From NCBI RefSeq assembly GCF_018618415.1, contig NZ_JACSMA010000001.1, positions 620,001-684,000 on the forward strand: 64,000 bases of DNA, in the 5' to 3' direction. Below the pieces are notes generated by a model, which saw only the letters and a list, made by a program, of their open reading frames with translations, was not told the origin of the DNA and made no database searches. Numbering within the stretch: the stretch's first letter is position 1; each line of letters begins with the position of its first letter. Positions 1-9,237 of the stretch are shown here, one piece after another. Position numbers and translations under genes: made by a program. The DNA is from Exiguobacterium sp. s146. GTDB taxonomy: Bacteria; Bacillota; Bacilli; Exiguobacteriales; Exiguobacteriaceae.

Positions 1-1007
1 AGCGCGGCGCTCTCGGCCGGTTTCGTCGACAGCAACCCGAGGGCGACGTCGAGCTTCGCTGTCATCGCGACGAGCGCCTTCTCTTGGGTCGCGCTCGTAT
101 GTAACAAGGCGTCCGTCTTTTGGATGAGTTGCGTCAAGCGGGTCGATACCGTCTCGAGCGCGGGCCGGGCCTGATGCGGGTTCGTCTCGACGAGGGTGGC
201 GACTTGGCCGAGTTGTTTCGTCACCGTCACTTGTTCGCTTCGGAACGTGTTCGTCACGGTCGCGAGATGCGTCGTCACTTCTTTGACGAGCACCGGGCGT
301 CCGAGGGCAGGCGGTAACGCCTCGCGCGGTTCGATGCGCACAGGGCGCGGCTCCGGCAACTCGTTGATGAGCCGGTCGACCGTCTCCGGTGTCGGTGTCA
401 TACGCTCGCTGACCGGGCGCGACAGGTTGACGTGCTCGATGAACCGTTCTTTCTGCGGGTATGGCGCGTCGGGCGCCGGTAGTTTAAGTTGTTGTCTCGC
501 TTCATCTAATGACGCGATGGCGAGATCGCGCGCGACGTCACGCGGGAGCGTCGGCGCCTCGACTGTCTTCAGCCAAAGGACGGCGTCGCGCATGTCGCCT
601 TTGAAGACGGTCTCGAGCAGTCGCACCGTGTCCTCGTTCATCGGCAACCGTCCCGATTGGAGCAGACGGCTGACGGCGCTGCGGACCTCGGGCGGGAGCG
701 ATGCGAGCAACGCCTGAATCTTCGTATCGAGTTTCACCGGTTGACCGGTTGACGTGTCCGGCGTCTCGCTCTCGGGCTTGACGACGATTGTCGCGATGAG
801 CTGGCCGTCCTGTTCGGCGAGCGTCAGTTGAAACGGGTTCGTCTTCGGGAGCCCGCCCTCGAACGTGACCTCGACGTGCTCGCCGTTGATTTTGACGATC
901 CCGGTGTCGGGTCCGGTCTGTTTGACGAGCTCGGCTTTATAGATGCGGTTCGTCTGGATGCCGGCTGTGACCGCGACGGCCGCGGTCATGGGGGCTTGGA
1001 TTTGCAT
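1..1007 (-). CDS. Unknown protein, C-terminus beyond the window (partial)
   Basis: An open frame starts with ATG at 1007 behind a GAGGTG ribosome binding site six bases away, and stays open to the window edge (335 full codons). The visible part has a short beta-rich start (about residues 20-75, including the stretch VTFEGGLPKTNPFQL), then a helical region (SLPPEVRSAVSRLLQSGRLP), a proline-rich linker around residues 195-230, and a long Thr/Leu-rich helical section. There is no signal peptide and no membrane segment. I do not recognise the family. The beta start followed by helical and low-complexity sequence resembles FliK/YlqG-type flagellar hook-length proteins, but that is only a guess. 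It lies downstream of comK in the same direction, separated by a terminator. Confidence 0.6.
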   Translation of the reverse strand, partial: MQIQAPMTAAVAVTAGIQTNRIYKAELVKQTGPDTGIVKINGEHVEVTFEGGLPKTNPFQLTLAEQDGQLIATIVVKPESETPDTSTGQPVKLDTKIQALLASLPPEVRSAVSRLLQSGRLPMNEDTVRLLETVFKGDMRDAVLWLKTVEAPTLPRDVARDLAIASLDEARQQLKLPAPDAPYPQKERFIEHVNLSRPVSERMTPTPETVDRLINELPEPRPVRIEPREALPPALGRPVLVKEVTTHLATVTNTFRSEQVTVTKQLGQVATLVETNPHQARPALETVSTRLTQLIQKTDALLHTSATQEKALVAMTAKLDVALGLLSTKPAESAA

Positions 1008-1064
1008 AGTTGTCACCTCGACCAATATATCGACCTCTTTTTCAAAAAGTGAAGTGAAACCGGC

Positions 1065-1096
1065 AGAAAAAAACCTCCCGTCGAATCGACGGAAGG
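1065..1096 (-). terminator. Terminator after comK
   Basis: On the minus strand a hairpin with arms CCTTCCGTCG and CGACGGGAGG is followed directly by a run of T residues. It begins two bases after the comK stop codon. Confidence 0.75.
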
Positions 1097-1097
1097 G

Positions 1098-1592
1098 TCA
1101 AGAGTTGAGCGTGGCACTCTGGTTTAATTGTTGGAACCGCGCGACGAGTTCGCCCGTCGCTTTCAACTGATTGCGGAGGACGTATGAGGTCGCATTCGTG
1201 GTGATCCGGTGACCGTTCTGGGTGACGACCAAGCCTTTCGACTCGATCGGGTCGCTCGTGATGTCACGGATGTGCGACCAGGCGTACCATTCACATTCAG
1301 GCCGTTTCGGGGACATCGTCGGGAAGAAGACGAGCCCGGACGTCGGTTCGATGACGACCGGCACTTTGCCTTTGATTCCGGCGACGCGCTTGGCGACAAA
1401 GATGCGCTCCTCAATCGAACTGCTGTACTGGCGGCAGGAGAGCTGCAAGAGCTGGTAGGGCCGGAGCGGGGTCTTGATCTCGGAGCCGTCCTCGAGAATG
1501 ACTCGTGATTCCCAAGCTGTCTCGTAACATGGCATAATAGCGACCGTTCGCTTCGTAATACGGTACTTTTCCTCGGAATGGTAGGGGCGCAT
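1098..1592 (-). CDS. comK: ComK-family competence transcription factor, short C-terminus
   Basis: ComK is the master activator of late competence (DNA uptake) genes in Bacillus, binding paired AT-boxes in DNA. The 164-residue product follows the family through its core: PYQLLQLSCRQYSSS, a VVIEPTSGLVFFPT segment and RPECEWYAWSH line up with PLQIVDRSCRFFGSS, IMVDPSNQIFLFPT and RPQCGWISHVH of B. subtilis ComK as I remember it. It ends soon after the segment matching LRTKFQD. About 30 C-terminal residues are therefore missing, including the FMLYPK motif through which MecA hands ComK to ClpCP for degradation. Start: ATG with AAAGGA twelve bases upstream. No clear AAAA-N5-TTTT box was found upstream. 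It may be a ComK paralogue rather than the main regulator. Confidence 0.85.
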   Translation of the reverse strand: MRPYHSEEKYRITKRTVAIMPCYETAWESRVILEDGSEIKTPLRPYQLLQLSCRQYSSSIEERIFVAKRVAGIKGKVPVVIEPTSGLVFFPTMSPKRPECEWYAWSHIRDITSDPIESKGLVVTQNGHRITTNATSYVLRNQLKATGELVARFQQLNQSATLNS

Positions 1593-1671
1593 ATGGCTGC
1601 ACCGTCCTTTTCGTATTAGATTTTCAGGCTCGGCTCGCCCGGATGGCGTACAAACCTAAATCATCCCCTTC

Positions 1672-1700
1672 ATGATATATCACAAAATATGTAAATTCAA
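1672..1700 (-). promoter_or_regulatory. Candidate comK promoter
   Basis: Reading leftward, TTGAAT is separated by exactly 17 bases from TATCAT, about 80 bases before the comK start. The match to the SigA consensus is good, but the site lies in AT-rich DNA where chance matches occur. Confidence 0.45.
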
Positions 1701-1780
1701 TAACTCTATATGAAAAGTAGGGAAATATAATTCCAATGTAAGCCAAAAGACGATTCATTTACAAAAAATTGAGAAAGTGT

Positions 1781-1809
1781 TTGTCACGCTTCCAAGAAGG
1801 TGGTAAGAT
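1781..1809 (+). promoter_or_regulatory. SigA promoter of the cold-shock gene
   Basis: TTGTCA, 17 bases, then TAAGAT. Transcription would begin near 1816, giving a leader of about 50 bases before the cold-shock gene. That is short compared with the long structured leaders of some csp genes. Confidence 0.6.
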
Positions 1810-1865
1810 TACCGATAGAGGGAAAGCCTCTGTATTCTTCAATGGTGAAAGGAATGGATTTACAC

Positions 1866-2063
1866 ATGGTAGGTAAAGTAAAATGGTTTAACTCAGAAAA
1901 AGGTTTTGGATTCATCGAAGTAGAAGGCGGCAAAGACGTATTCGTACACTTCTCTGCAATCCAAACTGACGGCTACAAATCACTTGACGAAGGTCAAGAG
2001 GTAGAATTTGAAATCGTTGATGGCGAGCGTGGCCCACAAGCGGCTAACGTTACAAAATTATAA
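1866..2063 (+). CDS. csp: Cold-shock protein (CspA/CspB family)
   Basis: A 65-residue single OB-fold nucleic-acid chaperone. The start [16 protein letters not shown] holds RNP1 (KGFGFI) and VFVHF is RNP2; the end [10 protein letters not shown] is typical of Bacillus CspB/C/D. Such proteins bind single-stranded RNA and DNA and help translation in the cold. The frame extends upstream to 1800, but the family's normal N-terminus fits the ATG at 1866, which has AAAGGA twelve bases upstream. ATG 1854 sits directly on that site and is unlikely. Codon use is AT-richer and highly biased, as in strongly expressed genes. It is a single-gene unit with its own promoter and terminator. Confidence 0.93.
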   Translation: MVGKVKWFNSEKGFGFIEVEGGKDVFVHFSAIQTDGYKSLDEGQEVEFEIVDGERGPQAANVTKL

Positions 2064-2069
2064 TTTCAA

Positions 2070-2113
2070 ACCGGAAGCCGGTTCCCTCGTGGAGCCGGCT
2101 TTTATTTTTTTTA
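2070..2113 (+). terminator. Terminator after csp
   Basis: A hairpin with perfect arms AAGCCGG and CCGGCTT and a 13-base loop, followed by a T-rich tail. Confidence 0.85.
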
Positions 2114-2239
2114 CATAACGTCTTTCGAATCAAAATCGCGTTTAAGAACAGGGAGAACGGGTAGTTTGTTTCTATACCGCCGATTCAAGTTGAAGACGAT
2201 CCATTCGGAACAAAATTGTCATTATTTTCTGATGATAAC

Positions 2240-2267
2240 GTTTTCAAACGATTTGAATTCGGGGTAT
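2240..2267 (+). promoter_or_regulatory. Possible SigB-type promoter of hpf
   Basis: GTTTTC at 2240 and GGGTAT at 2262 resemble the SigB boxes GTTTAA and GGGTAT, with a 16-base spacer that is slightly long. The B. subtilis equivalent (yvyD) is known to be SigB-dependent, which makes the site plausible. The rest of 2114-2377 holds no gene that I can see. Confidence 0.4.
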
Positions 2268-2377
2268 ACTATAAATGAGCCACCTGGTTCCACTTTCTTT
2301 TTTTAGAAATGAAGCAGGAGATTCGGTCCACATCGACGAATCATTGGGTCAAGTGGTTATTTTAAGGAGGAGTTCAG

Positions 2378-2938
2378 ATGATTTATAACATTCGCGGCGA
2401 AAACATTGAAGTCACACCAGCTATTCAAGACTATGTCGAGAAAAAGTTGGACAAATTGACTCGGTATTTCACAACTCCTACGGATGCACAGACGGCTTAC
2501 GTCAACTTGAAAGTGTACAACGAGAAACAAAAAGTGGAAGTGACGATCCCGATGCCGAACTTGTTGCTCCGTGCTGAGGAAACAAACCTCGACATGTACG
2601 CGGCGATCGACCTCGTCGTCGATAAATTGGAACGTCAAATCCGTAAGCACAAAACGAAACTCAACCGTAAATCGCGTGCCAAAGAAGGCGGTATCGGCGA
2701 GTACTTCAAGTCACTCGAAGGTCCTGAGGACGTGGTCGTTTACGACGAGGACGAGGCAGAACTCGAACTCGTGCGGACGAAGCGTTTCACGCTCAAACCG
2801 ATGGATACGGAAGAAGCGATTCTTCAGATGGACATGCTCGGCCACAGCTTCTTCGTCTTCTCAGACGCAGAAACGGGCAACACGAACGTCGTCTATCGTC
2901 GTAAAGACGGGAAATACGGCTTGATCGAACCAGAATAA
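2378..2938 (+). CDS. hpf: Long-form ribosome hibernation promoting factor (HPF/YvyD)
   Basis: A 186-residue HPF. The N-terminal sigma-54 modulation/S30AE domain (about residues 1-100, starting MIYNIRGENIEVTPAIQ) binds the small ribosomal subunit in the decoding region. The C-terminal domain (about 125-186, with VRTKRFTLKPM and EAILQMDMLGHSFFVF) dimerises and joins two 70S ribosomes into inactive 100S particles. This two-domain architecture is the long form typical of Firmicutes. The start has AAGGAGG nine bases upstream. It lies directly before secA, as in Bacillus, and is likely induced in stationary phase or by stress. Confidence 0.96.
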   Translation: MIYNIRGENIEVTPAIQDYVEKKLDKLTRYFTTPTDAQTAYVNLKVYNEKQKVEVTIPMPNLLLRAEETNLDMYAAIDLVVDKLERQIRKHKTKLNRKSRAKEGGIGEYFKSLEGPEDVVVYDEDEAELELVRTKRFTLKPMDTEEAILQMDMLGHSFFVFSDAETGNTNVVYRRKDGKYGLIEPE

Positions 2939-3079
2939 TTCAACCTTGAAACCACACGGCCCTCCAATGCGGAGGGCCGTTTCGTTTGGCCTTTCCTTGA
3001 AAGCGAGGGTCACTTCGGTTAAACTGTACATTAGGGAAAAAACATGCATTTTTCAGTGAATGCAGAGGAGATAAAGCGT

Positions 3080-5602
3080 ATGGCGAACTTTTTGAAAGAT
3101 TTATTTGCTCCACAGAAACGAGTATTGAAAAAAGCAGAAAAAGCGGCCGACCTCGTCGAGTCGTTCGCCGAACCGATTAAAGCCTTGTCTGACGAAGCAC
3201 TTCAGGCGAAGACGGTCGAGTTCCGGGAACGTTTGGACAAGGGCGAGACGCTCGATGATATCTTGCCGGAAGCGTTCGCGGTCTGCCGCGAGGCGTCCGA
3301 GCGTGTGCTCGGTATGCGCCACTATCGCGTCCAGCTCATCGGGGGCTACGTGCTCCATAACGGTGACATCTCTGAGATGAAGACCGGGGAAGGGAAGACG
3401 CTCGTCGCGACCCTCCCAGTCTATTTGAACGCGCTCACGGGCCGTGGCGTCCACGTCGTGACGGTCAACGAATATTTGGCCCGCCGTGACAAAGAACTCA
3501 TGGAGCCGCTCTACTTCGCGCTCGGCCTCTCGGTCGGCCTCAACGTGTCGAACATGGACCGTGTCGAGAAGCAGGCGGCGTACAACTGTGACATCACCTA
3601 CTCGACGAACAACGAGCTCGGTTTCGACTACTTGCGTGACAATATGGTCCTTTATAAAGAAGACCGTGTCCAACGCGAGCTCTACTTCACAATCGTCGAT
3701 GAAGTCGACTCGATTCTCGTCGATGAAGCGCGGACCCCGCTCATCATCTCCGGGTCGGCCCAGAAATCGACAGAGCTCTACACGCGGGCCGATGCTTTCG
3801 TCCGCACGCTCAAAATCGAGGACGACTACACGGTCGACGTGAAGACGAAGTCGGTTCTCCTTACTGACAAAGGGGTCGACCTCGCCGAGAAGTTCTTCGG
3901 TATCGACAACTTGTTCGCAATCGAGCACGTCTCGGTCAACCACCACGTCGGGCTCGCCCTTCGTGCCAACGCCGTCATGCATCATGACGTCGACTATATG
4001 GTCCGCGACGGCCAAGTCATGATCATCGACCAGTTCACCGGTCGGGTCATGGACGGACGCCGCTACTCGGAAGGGTTGCACCAGGCGATCGAGGCGAAAG
4101 AAGGCGTCGAGATTCAACGCGAATCGATGACGCTCGCGACGATCACGTACCAGAACTACTTCCGTATGTATGAGAAGCTGGCCGGGATGACCGGAACGGC
4201 GAAGACGGAGGAAGAAGAGTTCCGTAACATCTACAACATGCAAGTCGTAACGATCCCGACGAACAAACCGATCCTTCGGGAAGACCGCTCGGATCTCATC
4301 TTCAAATCGATGGACGGCAAGTTCAAAGCCGTCGTCGAAGAAATCATGGCAGCCCACGCGACGGGACAACCGGTCCTCGTCGGGACGGTCGCCGTCGAGA
4401 CGTCGGAGCATTTAAGCAAGCTTCTCTCGAAGAAGAAAATCAAACACGAAGTCTTGAACGCGAAGAACCACGCCCGTGAGGCCGAGATCGTCGAGAACGC
4501 CGGTCAAAAAGGTTCGGTCACGATCGCGACGAACATGGCCGGACGCGGAACCGACATCAAGCTCGGTGAAGGCGTCATCGAGCTCGGCGGATTATACATC
4601 ATCGGGACCGAGCGCCACGAGTCACGCCGGATCGACAACCAGCTCCGTGGACGGGCCGGACGTCAAGGAGACCCGGGTAAATCCCAGTTCTACTTGTCAC
4701 TCGAAGATGAACTCATGCGCCGCTTCGGGACGGACAGCCTCCAGAACATGATGGAGCGCCTCGGCATGGACGACACGCAACCGATTGAGAGCCGCATGGT
4801 CTCGAAAGCGGTCGAGTCGGCCCAGAAACGTGTCGAAGGGAACAACTATGACGCTCGGAAACAGCTCCTCGGTTACGATAACGTCATGGCCGACCAACGG
4901 AAGGTCATGTACAAAGACCGGGCCAGCATCCTCGAGAACGAATCGGTCACGGACATCGTCCGTTCGATGATTCAAGAGACGGTCGAGACGGGTGTGGCGC
5001 AATATACGCCGCTCGAGCTCGTACCGGAAGAGTGGAACATCGACGAGCTCGCGCACTGGGCCAACCAGACTCTCGCCCTCGAACAGCCGGTCGAAGGCAA
5101 GGACTTCTACGGCAAAGAGCGCGAAGAGATCATCGAGCTCCTCGCTGAACGCACGAACGCGCAGTATGAGGCGAAACGCCAACTCGCGCCGCCGGAACGC
5201 TTCAACGAGTTCGAGAAGATTATCGTGCTCCGTGCCGTCGACTCACACTGGATGGCGCACATCGACCACATGGACCAACTCCGTCAAGGAATTCACTTGC
5301 GTGCGTACGGTCAGAACGACCCGCTCCGCGAGTATCAGGCGGAAGGTGTCAACATGTTCGACGCGATGAACGCGGCCATCTCCGAAGAAGTGACGGGCTT
5401 CGTGCTTCGTGCCGAAGTCGGTGACAACCTCCGACGCGAGAAAGTCGTCGAGGAGGAAGTGGCGGTGTCTGGCAAGGACGATACGCCGCTCAAGAAAAAG
5501 CCGGTCCGTCGTTCGGAAGACCAACGGCTCGGGCGCAACGACCCGTGCTGGTGTGGTTCAGGCAAGAAGTTCAAAAACTGCCACGGCAAACAACAGGCTT
5601 AA
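3080..5602 (+). CDS. secA: Protein translocase ATPase SecA
   Basis: SecA is the motor that drives unfolded preproteins through SecYEG. The 840-residue product has Walker A MKTGEGKT near residue 100, the DEAD-type box [12 protein letters not shown] near 205-220, the preprotein-binding domain, the second helicase half with [13 protein letters not shown] and [13 protein letters not shown], the helical scaffold, and the C-terminal zinc motif [14 protein letters not shown] that binds SecB or ribosomes. The frame is open from 3044, but ATG 3080 gives the normal SecA start (MANFLKDLF) and has GAGGAG nine bases upstream. prfB follows 54 bases downstream. A long antisense frame inside this gene is only a codon-bias shadow. 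Confidence 0.98.
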   Translation: MANFLKDLFAPQKRVLKKAEKAADLVESFAEPIKALSDEALQAKTVEFRERLDKGETLDDILPEAFAVCREASERVLGMRHYRVQLIGGYVLHNGDISEMKTGEGKTLVATLPVYLNALTGRGVHVVTVNEYLARRDKELMEPLYFALGLSVGLNVSNMDRVEKQAAYNCDITYSTNNELGFDYLRDNMVLYKEDRVQRELYFTIVDEVDSILVDEARTPLIISGSAQKSTELYTRADAFVRTLKIEDDYTVDVKTKSVLLTDKGVDLAEKFFGIDNLFAIEHVSVNHHVGLALRANAVMHHDVDYMVRDGQVMIIDQFTGRVMDGRRYSEGLHQAIEAKEGVEIQRESMTLATITYQNYFRMYEKLAGMTGTAKTEEEEFRNIYNMQVVTIPTNKPILREDRSDLIFKSMDGKFKAVVEEIMAAHATGQPVLVGTVAVETSEHLSKLLSKKKIKHEVLNAKNHAREAEIVENAGQKGSVTIATNMAGRGTDIKLGEGVIELGGLYIIGTERHESRRIDNQLRGRAGRQGDPGKSQFYLSLEDELMRRFGTDSLQNMMERLGMDDTQPIESRMVSKAVESAQKRVEGNNYDARKQLLGYDNVMADQRKVMYKDRASILENESVTDIVRSMIQETVETGVAQYTPLELVPEEWNIDELAHWANQTLALEQPVEGKDFYGKEREEIIELLAERTNAQYEAKRQLAPPERFNEFEKIIVLRAVDSHWMAHIDHMDQLRQGIHLRAYGQNDPLREYQAEGVNMFDAMNAAISEEVTGFVLRAEVGDNLRREKVVEEEVAVSGKDDTPLKKKPVRRSEDQRLGRNDPCWCGSGKKFKNCHGKQQA

Positions 5603-5656
5603 TTTTGAAAGAGGCGGGCCCGCTCGCCTCTTTCCTACGGAAAGGTGACCTACACT

Positions 5657-6757
5657 ATGGAAATTTCAGATATTCGCAACGAACTCGAGGCGATGGCGAA
5701 ACGCCTCGAGAATTATCGCCAATCGCTCAACCTGACAGAGAAGCAGGCCCGCATCGCCGAGCTCGAGAACGAGATGACGTACCCAGACTTCTGGGACAGC
5801 CAAGAGAAGGCACAGAAAGTCATCGACGAGTCGAACGCGCTCAAAGCGATGGTCGACAAATATCAAGAGCTCGCCGATGGGCATGAAGACGGCGAAGTCA
5901 CGCTCGAACTGATCAAAGAAGAGCCGGACGCCGAGATGCAAGACGAGTTGGCAGAAATGGTCACGGCGCTCAAAGCCGATTTCGACGCCTTCGAGCTCGA
6001 GATCCTCTTGAACGGGCCGTACGACGCCAACAACGCCATCCTCGAGCTTCATCCGGGGGCGGGCGGTACCGAGTCGCAAGACTGGGCATCGATGCTCCTC
6101 CGCATGTATCAGCGCTTCGCCGACAAGCAAGGCTGGAAAGTCGAGACGGTCGACTATCTGCCGGGCGAAGAGGCCGGCGTCAAGTCGGTCACGCTCCGCA
6201 TCGTCGGGCACAACGCCTACGGTTACTTGAAGGCGGAGAAAGGGATTCACCGCTTGGTGCGCATCTCGCCGTTCGATTCGTCGGGCCGCCGTCATACGTC
6301 GTTCGTCTCGTGTGACGTCATGCCGGAGTTCGATGACGACATCGAAGTTGACATCAAGACCGAAGACCTCCGAATCGATACGTACCGCGCGTCAGGCGCC
6401 GGCGGTCAGCACATCAACACGACCGACTCGGCCGTCCGGATCACACACGTGCCGACGGGCGTCGTCGTCTCGTGTCAGACGGAGCGTTCGCAAATCAAGA
6501 ACCGTGAGTCGGCGATGAAGATGCTCAAGGCGAAACTGTATCAACGCGAACTCGACGAGCAGCAACGCAAGCTCGATGAGATCCGCGGCGAGAAGACAGA
6601 CATCGGTTGGGGCAGCCAAATCCGCTCGTACGTCTTCCACCCGTACGCGATGGTCAAAGACCACCGGACGAGCTATGAAGTCGGGAATACGGGCGGCGTC
6701 ATGGATGGGGACATCATGGGCTTCATCGACGCTTACCTCCGCAAGACAAATATGTGA
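5657..6757 (+). CDS. prfB: Peptide chain release factor 2
   Basis: RF2 recognises UGA and UAA stop codons and triggers peptide release. The 366-residue product has the RF2 anticodon-like tripeptide SPF (about 204-206) and the catalytic GGQ (249-251) in [11 protein letters not shown]. In B. subtilis and E. coli, prfB carries an in-frame UGA near codon 25 read by +1 frameshifting. Here the matching region ([11 protein letters not shown]) is uninterrupted and has no CUUUGAC-like slip site, so this autoregulation is absent. Start: ATG 5657 with AAAGGTG eight bases away; the in-frame GTG at 5645 lies inside that site. It probably forms an operon with secA. Confidence 0.97.
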   Translation: MEISDIRNELEAMAKRLENYRQSLNLTEKQARIAELENEMTYPDFWDSQEKAQKVIDESNALKAMVDKYQELADGHEDGEVTLELIKEEPDAEMQDELAEMVTALKADFDAFELEILLNGPYDANNAILELHPGAGGTESQDWASMLLRMYQRFADKQGWKVETVDYLPGEEAGVKSVTLRIVGHNAYGYLKAEKGIHRLVRISPFDSSGRRHTSFVSCDVMPEFDDDIEVDIKTEDLRIDTYRASGAGGQHINTTDSAVRITHVPTGVVVSCQTERSQIKNRESAMKMLKAKLYQRELDEQQRKLDEIRGEKTDIGWGSQIRSYVFHPYAMVKDHRTSYEVGNTGGVMDGDIMGFIDAYLRKTNM

Positions 6758-6818
6758 TGCAAGTGGCTCAAGGACTCCTGTCTTTGGGCCACGTTGTATG
6801 TAGAGGAGAAAACCTTTA

Positions 6819-7676
6819 ATGAAGCAAATCGTCAAAGACTACATGTATTTACTGACCGGGTCCGTGTTCGTCGCCTCGGCGTTCAGCTTGTTCCTGTTGC
6901 CGAACAACCTCGCCTCGGGCGGCGTCAGTGGCATCTCGATCATCACGTACGAGCTGTTCAATATCTCGCCGGGGGCGTTCCAGCTCGTGTCGAACGTGTT
7001 GCTCCTGCTCGTCGGCTGGATGATTCTCGGGCTTGGCTTCGGCGTGAAGTCGCTCGTCGGGTCGATTTTCTTGCCGAGCGTGATCTTATTTTATGAAGCG
7101 ATCGACGCGGGGGCGGCCGTCAATGATACACTGCTCGCGGCCGTGTTCGGCGGGGCCGGCGTCGGGATCGGGCTCGGCCTCATCTTCCGGGGGCGCGCCT
7201 CGACCGGGGGGATGGATTTGCTCGCGCAGATTCTACATAAGTTCACCCACATCCCGCTCTATCTCTGTATCGCCATCCTCGACGGAGCGGTCGTCCTCGT
7301 CGCTGCCGTCACGTTCTCGTTCACGACGGGGCTATATGCACTCATCGCCCTCTTCATCACAATCAAGATGATCGACTTCGTCCAGCTCGGCTTCACGCAG
7401 GACAAGATGGCGTACGTCATCTCGGAGAAGCGGGACGTCATCACGCGTGCCGTCTTCGATGAGCTCGACCGCGGCGCGACAGAGATTCAAGCGATCGGGG
7501 CGTATTCGCGTCTCGACCGCCCGATGTTGCTCGTCGTCGTCCGTCAGAACGAGGTGAGTCGTTTGAAAGAGATCATTCGCCGTATCGATCCCGACGCGTT
7601 CCTCATCTTCAGCGAGGCGCACGAGGTGATGGGGCAAGGGTTCACGTCCGATAAGCGCTATATCAACGTTCCCTAA
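6819..7676 (+). CDS. yvjA: YitT/YvjA family membrane protein
   Basis: A 285-residue integral membrane protein with five to six hydrophobic helices in the first 190 residues and a cytoplasmic DUF2179-like domain at the end (FTQDKMAYVISEKRD to VMGQGFTSDKRYINVP). Family signatures include NNLASGGVSGIS and RGRASTGGMDLLA. The function is not established; members have been linked to stress or sporulation. The position after prfB and before cccB matches B. subtilis yvjA. The start has GAGGAG upstream. A second member of this family lies at 49896-50783. Confidence 0.88.
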   Translation: MKQIVKDYMYLLTGSVFVASAFSLFLLPNNLASGGVSGISIITYELFNISPGAFQLVSNVLLLLVGWMILGLGFGVKSLVGSIFLPSVILFYEAIDAGAAVNDTLLAAVFGGAGVGIGLGLIFRGRASTGGMDLLAQILHKFTHIPLYLCIAILDGAVVLVAAVTFSFTTGLYALIALFITIKMIDFVQLGFTQDKMAYVISEKRDVITRAVFDELDRGATEIQAIGAYSRLDRPMLLVVVRQNEVSRLKEIIRRIDPDAFLIFSEAHEVMGQGFTSDKRYINVP

Positions 7677-7783
7677 GTTGTGGAATCTTTGTGTATTTTT
7701 CGTGAGTTAGGTTAGAAAGCGGTTCATAACGGCTATAATGGTAAAAGTAGGTTATTTCTACGACATAGGAGGGGAACCTGATT

Positions 7784-8116
7784 ATGAAGAAATGGATGAT
7801 GGCGATCGGACTTGGCGCCATGCTCACGCTCGGTGCGTGTGGCGGTGGCGATGAAGAAGAGTCGACGAGCAACGGGGACGGCGCGAACACGGCGTCGGTC
7901 GACGCGGAAGCGGTCTACGCACAAAACTGTGCGGCCTGCCACGGTGCAAACCTAGAAGGCATGAGCGGTCCGAAACTTTCGGACGTCGGTTCACGTCTAT
8001 CGGCGAGTGAAATCGAAGAAGTCATCAAGAACGGGAAAGGCGCCATGCCTGCGAACGTGATTGAGGACGAAGAAGAAATCACGGCCGTCGCGGCTTGGCT
8101 CGCCGAGAAAAAATAA
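7784..8116 (+). CDS. cccB: Cytochrome c-551 lipoprotein
   Basis: A 110-residue small c-type cytochrome anchored outside the membrane. It has a lipoprotein signal peptide ending in a lipobox (LTLGACGGG, lipidated Cys at about 19), an acidic Ser/Asn-rich linker, one haem site CAACH, and a distal Met ligand in GAMPAN. It would carry electrons to a terminal oxidase such as cytochrome caa3. The position between the yvjA and ftsE homologues matches B. subtilis cccB. AGGAGG lies upstream of the start and a strong terminator follows. Confidence 0.95.
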   Translation: MKKWMMAIGLGAMLTLGACGGGDEEESTSNGDGANTASVDAEAVYAQNCAACHGANLEGMSGPKLSDVGSRLSASEIEEVIKNGKGAMPANVIEDEEEITAVAAWLAEKK

Positions 8117-8124
8117 TCATGGGG

Positions 8125-8153
8125 AACCACGAGGCGACTCGTGGTTTTTTTTG
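8125..8153 (+). terminator. Terminator after cccB
   Basis: A perfect 9-bp stem AACCACGAG/CTCGTGGTT with a GCGA loop, then eight T residues. Confidence 0.9.
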
Positions 8154-8550
8154 TCTTCATTTCCTTTAACTAAATATGAAGCGCCCATGATTCAGTGGAA
8201 GCATTCACAGATGCAGGTATCTTTTGAATGTGCGTTTCATCATCTGTGTCCGAGTCGTGAAATCATTCTTCAACGCGACAATTTCACACCGAACCCCATC
8301 CAACTGAAACATTCCTGTAATGGTTATTTAAAAGTCCGATTGCTATAATTGTAGGCGCTTGAACAATATCGCCTGGCGTAATTTACAGACAGGTGGACAC
8401 GAACGGCGTCCCTTGACAGGACGAGTGCTTATCGTGTAGAACAGAGGCTAGACGAAAATATTCACTTAACTAACTAATCCAATCTTCGTCATAGATGCAT
8501 GAAATAGGATAGATGCATGAAAAATATATAAAAAGGGTAGGGAATACGTT
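8154..8550. other. Intergenic region before ftsE
   Basis: About 400 bases without a convincing gene. It holds an 8-bp inverted repeat (CACAGATG 8206-8213 / CATCTGTG 8241-8248), a TATAAT at 8344-8349 with a poor -35 region, a TTGACA near 8413 followed after 16 bases by a weak TGTAGA, and a direct repeat close to ftsE listed separately. The length suggests that ftsEX has its own complex promoter region. Confidence 0.5.
8491..8522. repeat. Direct repeat upstream of ftsE
   Basis: The 14-base word ATAGATGCATGAAA occurs at 8491-8504 and again at 8509-8522, an 18-base period. Each copy contains the palindrome ATGCAT. The repeat ends 28 bases before the ftsE start, so it could be an operator or part of the leader mRNA. 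I know of no regulator with this site. Confidence 0.7.
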
Positions 8551-9237
8551 ATGATCTCGATGCAAAAAGTCAGCAAAGTATATCCGAACGGCGTCGTCGC
8601 CGTCGATGACCTCGAGTTAGAGATTCAAGACGGCGAGTTCTTATACGTCGTCGGACCATCCGGCGCCGGGAAATCGACGTTTATGAAAATGATTTATCGG
8701 GAGGAGAAACCGTCGAGTGGTCTTCTTTTGATTGATGGGATTGACGTCGGCAAGTTGAAAAACCGCCACGTCCCGAAACTGCGCCGTCAACTCGGCGTCA
8801 TCTTCCAAGACTATAAGTTGTTGCCGTCATTGACGGTATATGAGAACGTGGCGTTCGCGCTCGAAGTCGTCCAGGCCGACACGAATACGATGCGCAAGCA
8901 AGTCATGGACGTGTTGAACCTCGTCGGACTAAAGCACAAGGCGCGCAACTATCCAGATGAACTATCGGGTGGGGAGCAACAGCGTGTGTCGATCGCTCGG
9001 GCCATCGTCAACAAGCCAAAACTTATCATCGCCGATGAGCCGACGGGTAACTTGGACCCGGATACGGCTTGGGGCATCATGGAAGTGTTTGAAGAGATTC
9101 ACCGTCGCGGGGCGACTATCGTCATGGCGACCCACAACCGTGATATCGTCGACAAGATCCGCCATCGCGTCATCGCGATCGAGAACGGGAAAGTCGTACG
9201 CGATGAAGAGAAAGGAGCTTATGGCTATGATATTTAA
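8551..9237 (+). CDS. ftsE: Cell division ATP-binding protein FtsE
   Basis: The ATPase half of the FtsEX complex, which couples ATP hydrolysis in the cytoplasm to activation of cell-wall hydrolases outside. The 228-residue ABC protein has Walker A GPSGAGKST (about 37-45), Q-loop FQDYKLLPSLTVYENV, signature LSGGEQQR and Walker B LIIADEPTGNLDP. The last codons overlap ftsX by 11 bases, as in many genomes, which implies translational coupling. Confidence 0.97.
   Translation: MISMQKVSKVYPNGVVAVDDLELEIQDGEFLYVVGPSGAGKSTFMKMIYREEKPSSGLLLIDGIDVGKLKNRHVPKLRRQLGVIFQDYKLLPSLTVYENVAFALEVVQADTNTMRKQVMDVLNLVGLKHKARNYPDELSGGEQQRVSIARAIVNKPKLIIADEPTGNLDPDTAWGIMEVFEEIHRRGATIVMATHNRDIVDKIRHRVIAIENGKVVRDEEKGAYGYDI

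Noticed and set aside
120-717. Rightward frames in the first 720 bases
   Set aside because: The leftward frame from 1007 has a good ribosome site and continuous coding character; the rightward ones are Arg/Ser-rich shadows.
3101-4411. 436-codon open frame antisense to secA
   Set aside because: It mirrors the secA reading frame. The strong G/C preference at third positions removes stops from the opposite strand. There is no ribosome site and the protein looks like Asp/Arg/Val low-complexity sequence.
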